Positions 1 through 11,549 of a stretch of 64,000 bases of DNA are shown in pieces. The notes beneath the pieces were generated by a model. It was not told the origin of the DNA and searched no databases. It saw only the letters and a program-made list of their open reading frames with translations. Both the position numbers and the translations under genes were made by a program. Source of the DNA: Linyphia triangularis (lineage: Eukaryota; Arthropoda; Arachnida; Araneae; Linyphiidae); contig OZ021725.1 of NCBI GenBank assembly GCA_963978545.1, positions 90,879,305 to 90,943,304 of the forward strand, in the 5' to 3' direction. Positions within the stretch are counted from its first letter, which is position 1. Every line of letters starts with the position of its first letter.

Positions 1-179
1 ACTTTTATTTTTTGTAAATAATTTGCATATTATATCACATTTTATTGATTATTTTCATATTCCTTCTATTTTCAGTCATCGTTTAGTATTAACGGCCATT
101 TTTCCATGGGCGACATTTGGTGGATTCTGAATCATCCGTCATCTTGTTTATCTCCATCATGTGGATTTGATATCAGTCA

Positions 180-905
180 CCGTATGAAATTGGCGACGTT
201 CTGGCCTTGTCACCAACTTTTCAAAAACTCGCCAACCCACACACTTAGACTAAGAATTTACCCAACAAGTTACCTCTGAAAGTTCAAATATTCATTCCAA
301 CTTCCTTGATTTCAAACTTCCTTCTTCAGTATAACACGAAACTTCGCACCACAGTCACTTGTCCCATCCGCCGGAAGACCGCATTCCACCGGCATTCGTA
401 CCTCCCGGAAACAAATTGTCAGCGAACATGCTTCAACAGGTTTCCCATCATACAACCGGAGGGGCAATAAGAGACGAATCGTTTTCCACCATCTTGACCA
501 GGACCACCGAACCATCTAGAGCGCGAAAGAACAATGACTTTCTACACCCCCTCTCCTCCCTCCGATCCCTTCCTTCTACGAAACAAAATAACGCATTCCT
601 TTTCAGCGACGCTTATAAAAGGGATACCACTCATTACTTTTCGTTTTGTTGTTGTGATAACGAATGGGGAAGACAAAAATCACAACTGGGCTGAAAAGGA
701 GTTAGATTTCGGGAGACTGGGGTTTCTCGGGAGTAGTCAGTCATGCAGATTGGGATGCTGTGCCCGAGATATCTCGTCTTCGGCACCGGTGGAGATGGAA
801 TGTGAGGAGTCATCGCTATGTTCTCCGCGTCAGGCCTGGTTCCTGATTTTTCCCGGATTTGCACGGGGGGGAGGGGATGGATACAAATTGAGTGGCTTGT
901 AGGAT
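180..905. other. Skew-flip island 1 (complex, CpG-containing)
   Basis: Base-balanced, non-repetitive sequence set in AT-rich DNA. By hand count, 241-360 has 40 A, 33 C, 10 G and 37 T, while the lines 721-780 and 841-900 together have 41 G against 21 C, so GC skew reverses across the core. C-runs lie at 547-569 and a G7-A-G4 run at 865-876. Two overlapping plus-strand readings of 111 and 122 codons (359-694, 534-902) show no recognisable domain and I do not call them genes. Candidate cis-regulatory element or non-coding transcription start region; the function is inference. Confidence 0.5.
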
Positions 906-2340
906 GAGAGTATTGGTAAATTCATATATGAAAGCTAAAAATAGCATTGAATACAAGAATTGAGGTTTTTAACGTACCGCGAATTGTAAATTATTTATTT
1001 TCAATGGTTGGGTTGTAGACACTGTGATAAAGAGAATTAAAGTATTGTTACAATTAATTTAATGAAGTATTTGCCGTGAGGTAAAATGCAATAAATTTAA
1101 ATTTATTATAAATATTTTGATTAAAATTCAATTCAGTACTTGTAAATAATTCAATAAATAAATAATAATTCAATAAATAATAATTCAATTAATAAATAAT
1201 TCAGTACTTTAACTTGAAACTTTCTACACGAATTGAAAAATAATTTTTTATACAAATACTTGCTCTAAAAAAATGTTCATTAAGCAATTTTAAGCTACAT
1301 TGCACTGTAATTTTCGCATTGAAAAGTCATAGAAATATTAATCTGTACAGTTTTTTGTTTTTTTTGTTCTAAAGTTTGAAAATAATTTTAGATACCTCAC
1401 TATTTGAATCAATTATAGAATTAAATTATTAGAAAAGTATACAAGCAAAGTTGATTTTTAACTTGAAATTACCGTCTCTTAAAGGGAACTGGGTACCCAA
1501 ATATTTTCAAAATATCGAATTTCTAGTTTCATTTGCATTGCATAGAGGGTGCTACGCTGAATCGTTTGATATATCAGTTTTTGATGTAAATAAATTACAA
1601 CTATATTATTTTTAATAATTAAGATTACTGATTTTAGTTTCGGTTTCCATTTTCTAGTTTTGATTTCAAATTAACTTTTAGTTATTACAATTTTTAATTA
1701 TTTTTTAATGTTTTCATACATTTATGGCGGCAATACATTTTAACTGCAACTGCAGCTATTTTTACCGCGTGTAATTTAAAGTAAATATTTATTTTTGTGC
1801 AAGTTTAATGATTTCATTTTCGAAAAGTTTCACTGCCTGTGTTTCGCATTTATTGATAATTGAAATATTAAAACTGGCTTGCAGAGGAAATTGAAAAAGG
1901 GGAATCCTATCCCAATAAACATAAGAATATTTTAAATGATGAAAAACGCTCATTCGTTAGCTGATAAAATTGAGTGGAGTTCTTCTAAGAAACAGTAAAG
2001 TGTGTCTTGGAAATAGTGCGACATGGGGAAAAACTGCATGTTGTTGAAATTGGCTTAGTATCTATCCTACTGGAACTTTTTAAAATATATGTATTGGCAT
2101 AGTTGACATTCTATTGTGGTTGAATCCCAAGCAGAAAAGGTTTGTCTTCTAAAATTGCATCACAGTTCTAAGTTGCTTTTAACATGCAAGCTTCAACGAC
2201 AAATAACAAGAATGATGTAAACATGAGCGAAGTCTATTGTATGCGTTGTATTGGCAAATCTAAAAATACTGTAGATACATTATGTGGTAATATAAACTTA
2301 TTGTAATGATGGATCAAGCACTTGTATTCTAATTATCCCC
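906..2340. other. AT-rich stretch, no gene
   Basis: Low-complexity AT-rich DNA. At 1126-1210 imperfect AATTCAATAAATAA-type units lie between two copies of ATTCAGTACTT. Positions 1478-1498 carry a TTAAAGGGAACTGGGTACCC-like block that resembles one at 42464-42484. Nothing coding or RNA-like is seen. Confidence 0.5.
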
Positions 2341-2599
2341 CATGTGGGAATTCAACGTGGTTATATTATGCCTCACACTGCAACTCTTCGTTAAGCGTTG
2401 AGTAGCCGAAGCAGAGAGGGCATTTAAAAAAATCTCAAAAGATGGAAGAAAGGGAATTAAAAACAGAAGATTTGTCTGTATTGAGAAATGCTTCAGAATA
2501 CAGAGGCGGAGCACATTAAATTTGAAAACATGTAAGTAATTAAACCTTTTTTTTTTTTTTTTTTTAAAGTTTTCTTGCGTTTCTCAAAACGTTGGTTTT

Positions 2600-2609
2600 C
2601 CATACATTG
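2600..2609 (+). repeat. Target-site duplication, 5' side of SINE 1
   Basis: CCATACATTG here matches CCATATATTG at 2793-2802 with one mismatch, directly flanking the SINE body. Its first bases (CCATA) also match the end of the SINE tail, so the exact boundary may shift by a few bases. Confidence 0.6.
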
Positions 2610-2792
2610 ATGCCGACCAAACTGTATAGTGGTTAGCGTGTTAGCTTCTAGACCACGAGGTTGCGGGTTCGAGTCCCGTGTTAGGCATGGGTGTTTGTAA
2701 ATGTATGTTGGCTTGTCTAATGACGAATGCTTCGGTGCATTATAGCCCTCGTGTTGCTGACGGCGCCAGATAATCTGAAAACAACCAACCAA
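2610..2792 (+). mobile_element. tRNA-derived SINE, copy 1
   Basis: A non-autonomous retroposon of about 183 bp. The tRNA-like head holds a polymerase III A box (TAGTGGTTAGCG, 2627-2638) and a perfect B box (GGTTCGAGTCC, 2666-2676) inside a well-formed T-arm. The acceptor-like ends (TGCC.../...GGCA) pair with mismatches and the anticodon arm is degenerate, so this is not a functional tRNA. A tRNA-unrelated body follows, and the tail is a short CCAA repeat rather than poly(A). About six substitutions and one 2-nt indel separate it from the copy at 55398, implying a young family. Its complement yields a spurious peptide containing DSNPQPRG. Confidence 0.9.
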
Positions 2793-2802
2793 CCATATAT
2801 TG
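2793..2802 (+). repeat. Target-site duplication, 3' side of SINE 1
   Basis: CCATATATTG, partner of 2600-2609 with one C/T difference. It runs on from the CCAA tail. Confidence 0.55.
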
Positions 2803-2919
2803 GTACGCTCGTATAAAAAAAGTATACAAGATATGCATTTGAAATTTATTATGTAGATTAAATAACACATAAGGTACATACTGAAACAAAAAGAACTATT
2901 AAAATCTGTGTAATTTGAG

Positions 2920-3225
2920 AATGGGACCTGGTTACAACAGTCACTGAAACGCTTCGTTAATCGTTGAGTAGCCAAAGCAGAGAGGGCATTTAAATAACCT
3001 AAAAAAATGTAAGAAAGAATAAAAATTAAAAATATGTAGGCATTAGAAGTATCTGCAATGGTGGATGCTTCAAAATATAGAGCTGGAGCACATTAAATTT
3101 GAAAAGCATTAAGTTATTCAAACTTTTTTAGTTTTTTCGCGTTTTCTCAAAACGTCGATTTTCCAACTTTTTGTACGCTCGTATAAAAAACTATGCAATA
3201 TATAGAATTTAAATTTGATAATAAT
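2920..3225 (+). repeat. Tandem duplication, copy 2 (SINE-free, empty site)
   Basis: Paralogue of 2345-2857. Around 3160-3173 it runs directly from the CTCAAAACG block into GTACGCTCG with no SINE. It therefore preserves the layout before insertion, although its sequence has drifted. Confidence 0.75.
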
Positions 3226-3627
3226 TAAATATGATATTTAATGCATTTTATAGACATTTCTTAGTAATATAAAGCACACACACAAAAAAAAAATTACTTT
3301 AGTTTTAAAAAATTTCTACGAGCTTACCACGAATCAACTCACTGCGAATTTTTTTTTTTAACTGAGTTTTAAATAAGTGATAATTAATAAATTATTAGCC
3401 TATTGTTATGAATTTTTTTCTACAATATGATTTTAAAATGTTTGAAAAACATATGTACAAAAATTTTCGTCATTTTGACCATTATTCAATGAGTTACACA
3501 AGTTATTGTTTTGCTTTGATTTTTCTATTTTTATGTTGTCGTTGAGTACAAAGTCCAGAATTCTTTTCTAGCTAACATATTGACTATGAACAAGAAAATG
3601 TTTTAAACATTCCATACTTAATGTAAA

Positions 3628-3689
<62 letters not shown>

Positions 3690-4270
3690 CCATAAACTTA
3701 TTAAAAAAATTCTCTTTTTTTCATATTTGATGATCTTCATCATAAGTTAAAGTATATGTAATTTTAAACTACTAAGTTGTTCATTTTAAATTTTACACAT
3801 TTGGAAATTATGCGCACCTTAAATAGAAAGTTAGAAAGACTTATTTGCATTCAGTATTTTATTAATATACATCAATACTCGATATGAATTGTTTCGTTCT
3901 GTATTAAAAAAAGTAATCAAGGCTGTTTTAGAATTTTTCCGACGCGTGAACTTCTCTGTTTTACAGAATAAATACTGGATTTAATATATAATTAAATTTT
4001 GCACAATTGTAGAGAAATGTTTGGGAAGTTTGTTGACAAAAAAAATTAAAGATGAGAACTTTACTTTTTGAGTAATTATTTATTAAAATGAAGTATGCTT
4101 TCTTTTCATGCGACGACCTTATTAGAAAAAAGTAATAGTCGTAGAAATTTATCGTTAATTTTTTGCAGTCACAGAAGTATATATCTTACTAAAACAATAA
4201 CATCGTTTGGTTAATTTCAATATAGCTTTGTAATTATTAAATTAAATTTCATACAATTCAATTTTAAGCT
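3226..4270. other. AT-rich stretch with a (TA)n tract
   Basis: AT-rich DNA without recognisable genes. A pure (TA)n tract of about 55 bp spans 3630-3685. Homopolymer A and T runs are frequent. Confidence 0.6.
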
Positions 4271-4280
4271 TACGCGATTG

Positions 4281-4541
<261 letters not shown>

Positions 4542-5000
4542 TGGAACATCGAAAAAAGTATTGATTTCGTAAGAATTGTACTACGACGTAGACCAGATTT
4601 TTAGGATTCGATTTAAAAAATCAGAACACAAATTGTTAAAATAAAGACGCGGGTATGACTAATTGCAGTTATTTAAACGATGTGGCTTCATTTAGCTTTT
4701 TTTCTCTTCCAAGTTTAAAAAAGGAAATGAAGAGTTGCCAGAAATGAGCATGTAACCAGAAATGAAAAAATAAACAGGTCAAAAACATCACAACACTTAT
4801 TTTTAGTACTCCATGCTTTCTTGTAAAAAATATATATCAATTTTAAAACTGTGCATCAACATTTCAAAACTTCCCGTATATTATCCAGCATTGGGAGAGA
4901 TTGGCCAAGATCCTTAACAACGTCCAGTCTACAACGGTCCACATATGGTTCGGTCAATGTCGAGTGATATTAGATAGTGTAATTGTGCTACAGGGGTAGT

Positions 5001-5132
5001 ATGAGGAATATGTATGGAATATCATGGGGAGTTGAGACCAATCACAAATTTTCAAAAATGTTTTTAAAGGAGTGCTTTGATTAGTCAAATTCCTCAATAG
5101 TTGTTAGCGACGTAGCCATGTATATTCCTCAT
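5001..5132. mobile_element. Small inverted-repeat element (MITE-like hairpin), 132 bp
   Basis: Terminal inverted repeats of 17 bp (5001-5017, starting ATGAGGAATAT; 5116-5132) match at 15 of 17 positions. Inside, GAGACCAATCA and TGATTAGTC lie in inverted orientation, so much of the unit could fold into one hairpin. No clear target duplication is visible. It could be a miniature DNA transposon or a simple foldback. Confidence 0.5.
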
Positions 5133-6950
5133 TTTTCTATAAGTATTTTGGGTGTTGAATCTTAAGTAGTGGTTTTTAATAATGCAGTATTTTTTAATAT
5201 TCAAAAAATTCTCAAAATATCTTATTTAATACAAAAATAGTTTTTTTTTTTTGTTAGAGAATAGGGCAAATATTAAAGCTGAAAATTTTGCAACCTTGTT
5301 TTCAGAATTAAGTTCGATTCAATGTCTATTTGAATGCTATTGTTTTCAAAGACCATGTGCTTGATATTTCAAGGAAAATAATTCACAATTTATTCATTTC
5401 CAAGATGAAGTCACAAAGTTTTCGTTTAAGGACGGTTTTCAGTTACTATGAATTTTTAGTATTCATCCTCAAGCGCAGCGAGCTCTGGGTTTGGTGAGCG
5501 TTACTAAACAAGTGACTTGATTGCGAAGCAATCTATCTGGTTTGTGAAGCAATCCCCTACGATTTGCGAGCATTAGCGTTTAGGGGGGGGGGGGAGAAGC
5601 CTACTAGTATACTGAATAAGTATTTTTGCAATAAATATATAGCTACTTTAATCCTTTCCAAACAAATGTATAAATATATAATCAATAAATTTTAAGTAAA
5701 TATATTTAAGAAATTTTTTATTAAATATAATCATTATTCACGAATATCTCCTCTGGCAATCACAATTTGGTATAGTAAAAGTATTCATAAACTATTTTGA
5801 TTACGTTTTTTAAAAAGACTGAGCTCAATTCGTTAATCGAAACCAAATTTATCATTATCAAAGGCATAGTAAGATAGAAATTTCAGAAAAACTAATTGCA
5901 GAGAGATAATAGTAGAAGTTAACGTTTACCAAAAACATTAATTGTGGACAAACGTTAAACAAGGAGCTATTCCTCACCCTGATCATTCGCAATGATTCAT
6001 GTTCATACCCTAAATGTTAGCTTCTTGCATTACGGGTACTTGAAAGGAGAAACAACATTGCCATGGATTTCCTACTTCCTGTTCACGTTCCGCTACTTAC
6101 GAGCTTACTGGATTAATCACTTGTTTAACTTAGTTAATTTGAAATATAGAGGAACTGTAGTGCGAATTTAATACTATATTGTTATTAAAAAAAAAAAAAA
6201 AAAAAAAAAAAATAGAGTGAATTTTTAAATGAATACATTAAACACTTTTTAAGAGGAAACATTTGTAAGCTGAAGATCTAACCGTGACAGTAGGTTAATC
6301 CAATAACAAAACATTTAAATATATATGAATGTCAAACTAAAAGGCAGTTTGTGCAATTAGCTCAAATGTTGCAGGAGAGGAGGATACAGTAATGCTTGTA
6401 GTACATAAATGTAAATTGAGCATGACATCGGTTAAAAATTATTTTCATATTGTATCGTAAACATGATTTCTTGTTATAAACATGACAGGTATATTCTACA
6501 TTTTGTACTATAGTATGAATGTTTCAAGAAATAAGTCAAGAAATAATTGTTATGTGATGAGTCAAACACTTTAATCCCCCAGACAGAGTAAGTTTCTTTT
6601 AGTTCCATTTCTTTTTCATTTCCCTTTTTTTAAATTCGGAGGTATTTCGGCATACAAATTCATAAACATCAATTTCAATGTTATTCTTTAATTCATACAA
6701 AAAGTTATGTATTTTTATTCGTGGAAAACATATATATTATCTTAACCTATAAGAAATTATTGGTTCTTTCCCTCAAAATTTTACATTAATATTTTAACAA
6801 AAACTTTGATTTTTATGATCCTTAAATGAAAGTTATATGAAACAGGAAATTTCACTTTTATTATTTATATTTTATTGCATTATCATTCACAAGAAAATTT
6901 CAAATTTCATATATCCATGCAAATTTTCGAAACAGGAGCAAATATTGATA
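5133..6950. other. AT-rich stretch, no gene
   Basis: Mostly AT-rich. A short G/C-containing patch at 5460-5600 has AGCAATC-type words repeated (TTGCGAAGCAAT, TTGTGAAGCAAT) and ends in a run of about 12 G; it may be a fragment of a dispersed repeat. A run of 26 A spans 6187-6212. No coding or RNA gene seen. Confidence 0.45.
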
Positions 6951-6959
6951 AATTAGTCA

Positions 6960-7620
6960 GCAAAACTCAACCAAGTTTCAAATCCCTTCTCCAACACTAA
7001 CACTCACCAAACCAGAACAAAACACAAACAAAAACTACAAGAAACAAACACTCGGTCAACTAGCAACCATAACCGAAAAAAAGATAAAAAACATAAACAC
7101 AAAACATAAAAACATCCACCACCACCACGAAGAAAAATCCAAGCCACTTTTTCATCTAGCTATCTTCCAAACCCAGCACCACAAACCAAACCAGGAGAGA
7201 AGAGTAAAAAAAAAAAAGCAATTTTCGGGAGAGAAAGTGCAAAGCTAATTTTCCGAGGGGGCGGATTGTTCCCATAACCACATAAATCTCCCAGAACGGA
7301 ATGCAAGGGGCGTCCGGACCCCTCTCCCCCTTACAACGCCCCTTGCCAAACAGACTAAGAATCGCTCCATACTTTATTTTGAATTGTCGTCCTTCCTGTT
7401 AAGTGATGTGAAAACAAATGCCGCTGCTGCGGCGCACACTCTTAAATGCTTATCGTGCATCGACCAGAGGGATTAAATTAAGCATTCAGACGCAACAGAT
7501 GCTTCTTACTGCTTGTGTCTTTCTGGAAGTTCGTATCTGCTTTGCTTGGGCCATTAAAGCACTGTAGGTGGAAGAGTTTGTTGCTTTGGATAGAGTTTTG
7601 ATGCTGAGATTGATATTGAG
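6960..7620. other. Skew-flip island 2
   Basis: By hand count, 6961-7140 has 96 A, 54 C, 10 G and 20 T (A+C 150/180). On the other side of the core, 7501-7620 has 22 A, 16 C, 34 G and 48 T (G+T 82/120). The core (about 7240-7490) is CpG-containing and holds TTAAATTAAG. This is one of the cleanest examples of the A+C to G+T switch. Regulatory or origin-like function is inference. Confidence 0.55.
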
Positions 7621-7906
7621 AGGGATTGGTATGCTAGTAATCACTCAGATGGAATTATATATTTGGATGGAATTATGATATATTTGATGTGTGTTATCAC
7701 CAAGGCATATGACGCATCACTACAATGGACAATTCCCGCGTTTTTTAAAAACGAGTGAAATTAGTTTTTATTTATGAAGAATTTCTTTCTGATTCCAAAT
7801 ATTTAAACAAAAGTTCTTTACAAAATTAGTTATTTAAATATTAAGAAAAGAAATTGCCTCAAAATTGAGCCAAAACTTGTCCAATCAAAACACTCAGCAA
7901 AATACG

Positions 7907-7914
7907 TGACGTCA
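7907..7914. promoter_or_regulatory. CRE-like palindrome TGACGTCA
   Basis: An exact match to the CREB/ATF consensus, inside the MITE. A second copy lies at 8083-8090. Binding is not shown. Confidence 0.35.
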
Positions 7915-8082
7915 AGGGTTTCTACAGTTTATATAGTTATCTTGAGATTTCTGCCAAATAGTTAGCGTTGAAATGGCGTTAGTAGACCATTGCCACATTC
8001 CGTTCAGGTTGGCGTGATTTGCGAGAAACTTTCAAATCTGGTTTCCACTGCCGCATTTCAAGCCAAGATGTTTGCGAGGCCG

Positions 8083-8090
8083 TGACGTCA
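8083..8090. promoter_or_regulatory. CRE-like palindrome TGACGTCA, second copy
   Basis: Second exact CREB/ATF octamer in the same element, 176 bp from the first. Confidence 0.35.
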
Positions 8091-9249
8091 CATTCAATGC
8101 CAACGGAATGATTCGTTTTCTCTCTCTAACGTCTAGCAAGGTAATTTTGATCGTAAATTAAAAAAAAAAAAAAAAGCGCATTGAGCAGAAATTTTTGTGT
8201 TTATTGCCTTTTCGAAACATTTAGAATTAAATAAATAATAAAAAAAAATTAAATTGCGGGAATTGTCTATTAAACTAATGCAGAGAGATGTTTCTTTTCC
8301 GTTAAGTGTATTGAAGGTGGAGGTTGTTGCTTTGGAGAGTGATTTGATGTGGGGAATGATATTGAGATGAACTGGTATGCCGACAATCAGATGGAATAGT
8401 TATTTTCATGTCGACTCCTTCATCGTTAAAAAATAACATGTTATTATTTCAATTGTAAACATAACACAAGTACAAACAGATGCATCATTTCAATTACGTA
8501 TGCTGTGCTTCTGTATATGGAGGGGTTTGTTACTTTGGAGAACGTTTTGATGTTGGGAATGATATTGTGACGAATTGATATGCTGGCAGTCAGTCAGATA
8601 AAATAGTATATTTTGTGTGTGAACTCATAATTCCTAAGGCATATGACGCTATCTTTGCAATTGTGAACTAATGTAGAGACAATGTTTATTTATATTTAAG
8701 TGTGTTGTGAACGTTTTAATGTTGGGAATGATATTGAGATGAATTGGCATGCTGGAAATCAGATGGTATAGTTGTTTTTACTTGGACTCCTTCATTCTTA
8801 AGAAATTACACTCTAGAATTTCAATTATAAGCATAACCCAAGCACAAACAGATGTACCTTTACAATTATATGCGTAGTACTTGGGTCGTTTGTTTACTGT
8901 AGGTGGAGGGTTTTGTTACTTTGGAGAACGTTTTGATGTTTGGAATGAAATCGATATGGATTGGTATGATGGCAGTCACTCAGATGCAAAAATATATTTT
9001 GTGTGTGGAGCTCTCATCCCAAAGGTATATGACGTTATTATATACAATTGTAAAATTATGTAGAGATGAGGTTTCTTTGTCGTTAAATGTATTGGAGGTG
9101 GAGGTTGTTGCTTTGGAGATCGTTTTGATTCTGGGAATAGTATTAGGATGAATTGATATGCTGGCAATCACTCAGGTGGAATAATGTATTTTTTGTGAAC
9201 CTTTCATTCCTAAGAGGTATTTGACGCTATCATTAAAATTATAAACTGT

Positions 9250-9990
9250 CTCAGAGATCATTTTTCTTTGAAATTATTGGGCTTAGCTCTAGTTGAAAAA
9301 TTAAATGCACAATTCCCAATGTATATGAGTATTTTAATTTTGAATACATTTGTTATATCTTGGGAACGATAAACAAAATTTAGATAAGTAAGTAATTAAG
9401 TAAAATTAAATAATTTTTTGGCAAACTATTTTGGTAGCAGTGTTATTTTTTATTTTACTAATAAAATTTTCTGATTGTTCTTTGCCTTCATTTTTTTCAC
9501 GCGAATACACTTTCGGCATAAAAAGAATGTGTTCAGTTAAAGTAGTATGCCCGATTCGCCAACGTAGTAGTTCCCTGATGGAATACACTTGCCATTGTTG
9601 TTGAATTCTAAGGAATAAGATTGATTAAAAGCATAAATGCAAAAGAAAGCAAATGTTACAAATAAATTATATTAAAATTTACGTAATAATTTTTTTACTT
9701 AAGGATTTTAAACGTATGGAAATTATTTAATTACCTTTTAGAAAACTGTAAATAAAGTTGGATACTCTTTCACAAATATGATTTTTAACATTGAATTCCA
9801 AAAACTTGAACAATATAATTTTTTTTTTTATCAGGGAAGGTTATGTTCATTAGAAGCATTTTTAAAAGTTATTAAAAAATGGAATTTATAAAAAGTATAA
9901 CTCCCCATCTTTTAACTCAAAACCTGTTTCACTCAAATAAATTATTACATTAGTAGTCGCAGAGTTGTTTTTATTTGCATGAAACATTTT
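9250..9990. other. AT-rich stretch, no gene
   Basis: AT-rich DNA with short homopolymer runs. No repeat, RNA gene or coding reading can be supported. Confidence 0.5.
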
Positions 9991-9999
9991 CCCATAAAT

Positions 10000-10440
10000 G
10001 TTTTACTCCCAAAACTCAAATGAAAACTCTGATATAAACTCAGAAACTCTCTTCATACTATCGCCAATGCTGACTTGGGCCATTTAAGGCCGGAAACCAG
10101 AGAATGTAACAGAAGCGAACCATAATTGGAACAGAAAAAGCTGTATAGGTTTAGATATTACATTTCAAACTTTTCTTTCCCCCAAACACATGACCCCTCT
10201 AATGATGTCTATAGGCCCCGAGTTTATTTAGTATGCTGGCCTCGCATACAGATATTGTTTCCAGTGCTTCTCCGCTTATATGGTAGTGTTCATTGATATG
10301 AATGGTGCTCGGAACCACTGGTAATATGTTTTTCCGCCTTGTATATTGGTTTGGTCCGGTGGAATTTCACATTTCAAGGTCCACGGAAAAGTAGACATGT
10401 TTGACCACTTGAACATTAGGTGTAAATTCAAACTTCTAAG
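10000..10440. other. Skew-flip island 3
   Basis: The left flank is A+C-rich (ACTCCCAAAACTCAAATG, CTCAGAAACTCTC). The right side is G+T-rich (TGGTTTGGTCCGGTGG and neighbours near 10345-10365). The core around 10070-10290 is base-balanced. No coding reading. Confidence 0.4.
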
Positions 10441-10454
10441 GTGAGTTTTATAAA

Positions 10455-10551
10455 GCTAATATCTACATAAAATAAATGAACTAATACTAAATAATTTAAT
10501 TATTCTATTAAAATTAGTTTATTTGTTAACTTTTTTTTTTTTATTATTGGT

Positions 10552-10585
<34 letters not shown>

Positions 10586-11310
10586 TCCTAAAAAGATTTT
10601 TATACAATAGATACAGTTGTTTACGAATGAAGACATTATGCCTATTATTTATGCAATGCCTATTATTAATTACCAGCAACCTCACATCTCAATTTCATGG
10701 ATAAGTAGAAACGCTTTATCATTTGAATCTCTGGATTAAATGTTAATCCAGACTTTTTGCGTGGGTGTTATATAGTTTTTATTTACATAAAATAAATGAT
10801 AAATGCATTTTAATATACCAATCTAATTGCCAATAGCTTAATAAGTTTAAATATTAGTATTATCATTAATTAAAAATTTATGACAAAAAATAATTGTCTT
10901 AAAAAGTATTTACATACAGTAAATCCAGTTTCTTACTAATAAAAAAATTATGCTTGCTTTTAAGCAATGCCTATTGTTAATATCTAGAAGTCCTACATAT
11001 CATGTTCGCAGATAAATAGACACGTTTTATCAAACAAATTTTTGTTTCATATGTTAATACAAACCTCTAGGTTGGGTGTTATACATTTAAAATAAATGGT
11101 AAAAAAATTTAATGTATAAATTAAAATAAAATTAATAGTTTAAAATTATTAATTACTATACAATGATTTAAATATTAAAATTCCTTATATTTAGAACATT
11201 TAATAAAAATAAAAAGTTTTTTTTTCCCTATAAAGTATACTGTAAATATAGTTGTTTACGAATGAAGAAATTAAGCATATTAATTACTCAATGTAAATAA
11301 CGGTCATGTT
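10455..11310 (+). repeat. Tandem repeat, ~300-320 bp unit, nearly 3 copies
   Basis: CATAAAATAAATG or a close variant starts copies at about 10465, 10785 and 11083 (spacings 320 and 298 bp). The word GTTGTTTACGAATGAAGA occurs in copies 1 and 3, and GCAATGCCTATTRTTAAT plus TTGGGTGTTATA occur in copies 1 and 2. The copies are diverged, and copy 1 contains a run of about 31 T (10554-10584). No coding content. Confidence 0.7.
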
Positions 11311-11549
11311 ATGAGCAAAGCAAACACTGTGCTTTGCTTTAAAAATTAAATAAAGTAAGTATTTTTTATTCTTTAAACTTTATCGACGCGAAAAAAATCT
11401 CTATTTATTAAATTAATTCTACATTGCATTAAATATAAAAGGTTTTTTTTTCGCAGGACATGATTTGATGATAAAAGTTCATTATTCCAAAATATATTGA
11501 TCATTTGCACTACTGTTCGACAGAATTTTCTGACCAGGGTATGTATGTT

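Larger units (their letters stand above)
2345..2857 (+). repeat. Tandem duplication, copy 1 (interrupted by a SINE)
   Basis: This segment resembles 2920-3225. Shared landmarks are TTGAGTAGCC, GCAGAGAGGGCATTTAAA, GGAGCACATTAAATTTGAAA, TTCTCAAAACG and GTACGCTCGTATAAAAAA. The offset between copies is 566 bp left of the SINE and 370 bp right of it; the 196-bp difference matches the inserted SINE plus its target duplication. The copies are clearly diverged, so the duplication looks older than the insertion. No coding content is recognised. Confidence 0.75.
7734..8271. mobile_element. Non-autonomous DNA transposon (MITE), ~538 bp
   Basis: Terminal inverted repeats AATGGACAATTCCCGC (7734-7749) and its near complement (8256-8271) match at 15 of 16 positions. 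The element sits inside one unit of the array; the paralogous units at about 8645 and 9025 run without it through the matching site (GCAATTGTGAACTAATG and variants), giving an empty-site comparison. The duplication at the site appears to be only about 2 bp (AT), but drift makes this uncertain. There is no transposase reading. Inside lie two CRE-type octamers TGACGTCA (7907-7914, 8083-8090) and a run of A at about 8159-8175. Confidence 0.75.
7565..9240 (+). repeat. Six-unit degenerate tandem array, ~170-216 bp units, interrupted by a MITE
   Basis: The landmark GTTTTGATGTTGGGAATGAT or a variant recurs at about 7596, 8343, 8545, 8715, 8931 and 9123. The spacings are 202, 170, 216 and 192 bp; the first gap is 747 bp, or about 209 once the 538-bp element at 7734-8271 is removed. 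Other shared words are GGTGGAGGTTGTTGCTTTGGAG, read with variants, TATGCTGGCAATCACTCAGAT and GCATATGACGCTAT. Units alternate in type: 8343 and 8715 share the CTCCTTCAT...AGCACAAACAGATG portion, whereas 8545, 8931 and 9123 share TATGACGTTAT-type ends. The G+T-rich composition continues from island 2. Confidence 0.8.

Noticed and set aside
359..902. 111- and 122-codon plus readings in island 1
   Set aside because: They overlap in different frames, have no recognisable domain, and lie in stop-poor GC-richer DNA where long chance readings are expected.
2610..2692. tRNA gene at the SINE head
   Set aside because: The acceptor stem is mismatched, the anticodon arm is not well formed, and the sequence continues into a SINE body and tail with target duplications.
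2493..2975. 160-codon minus-strand reading and its relative at 55380-55574
   Set aside because: Both share the peptide DSNPQPRG only because they cross the two SINE copies; the flanks differ.
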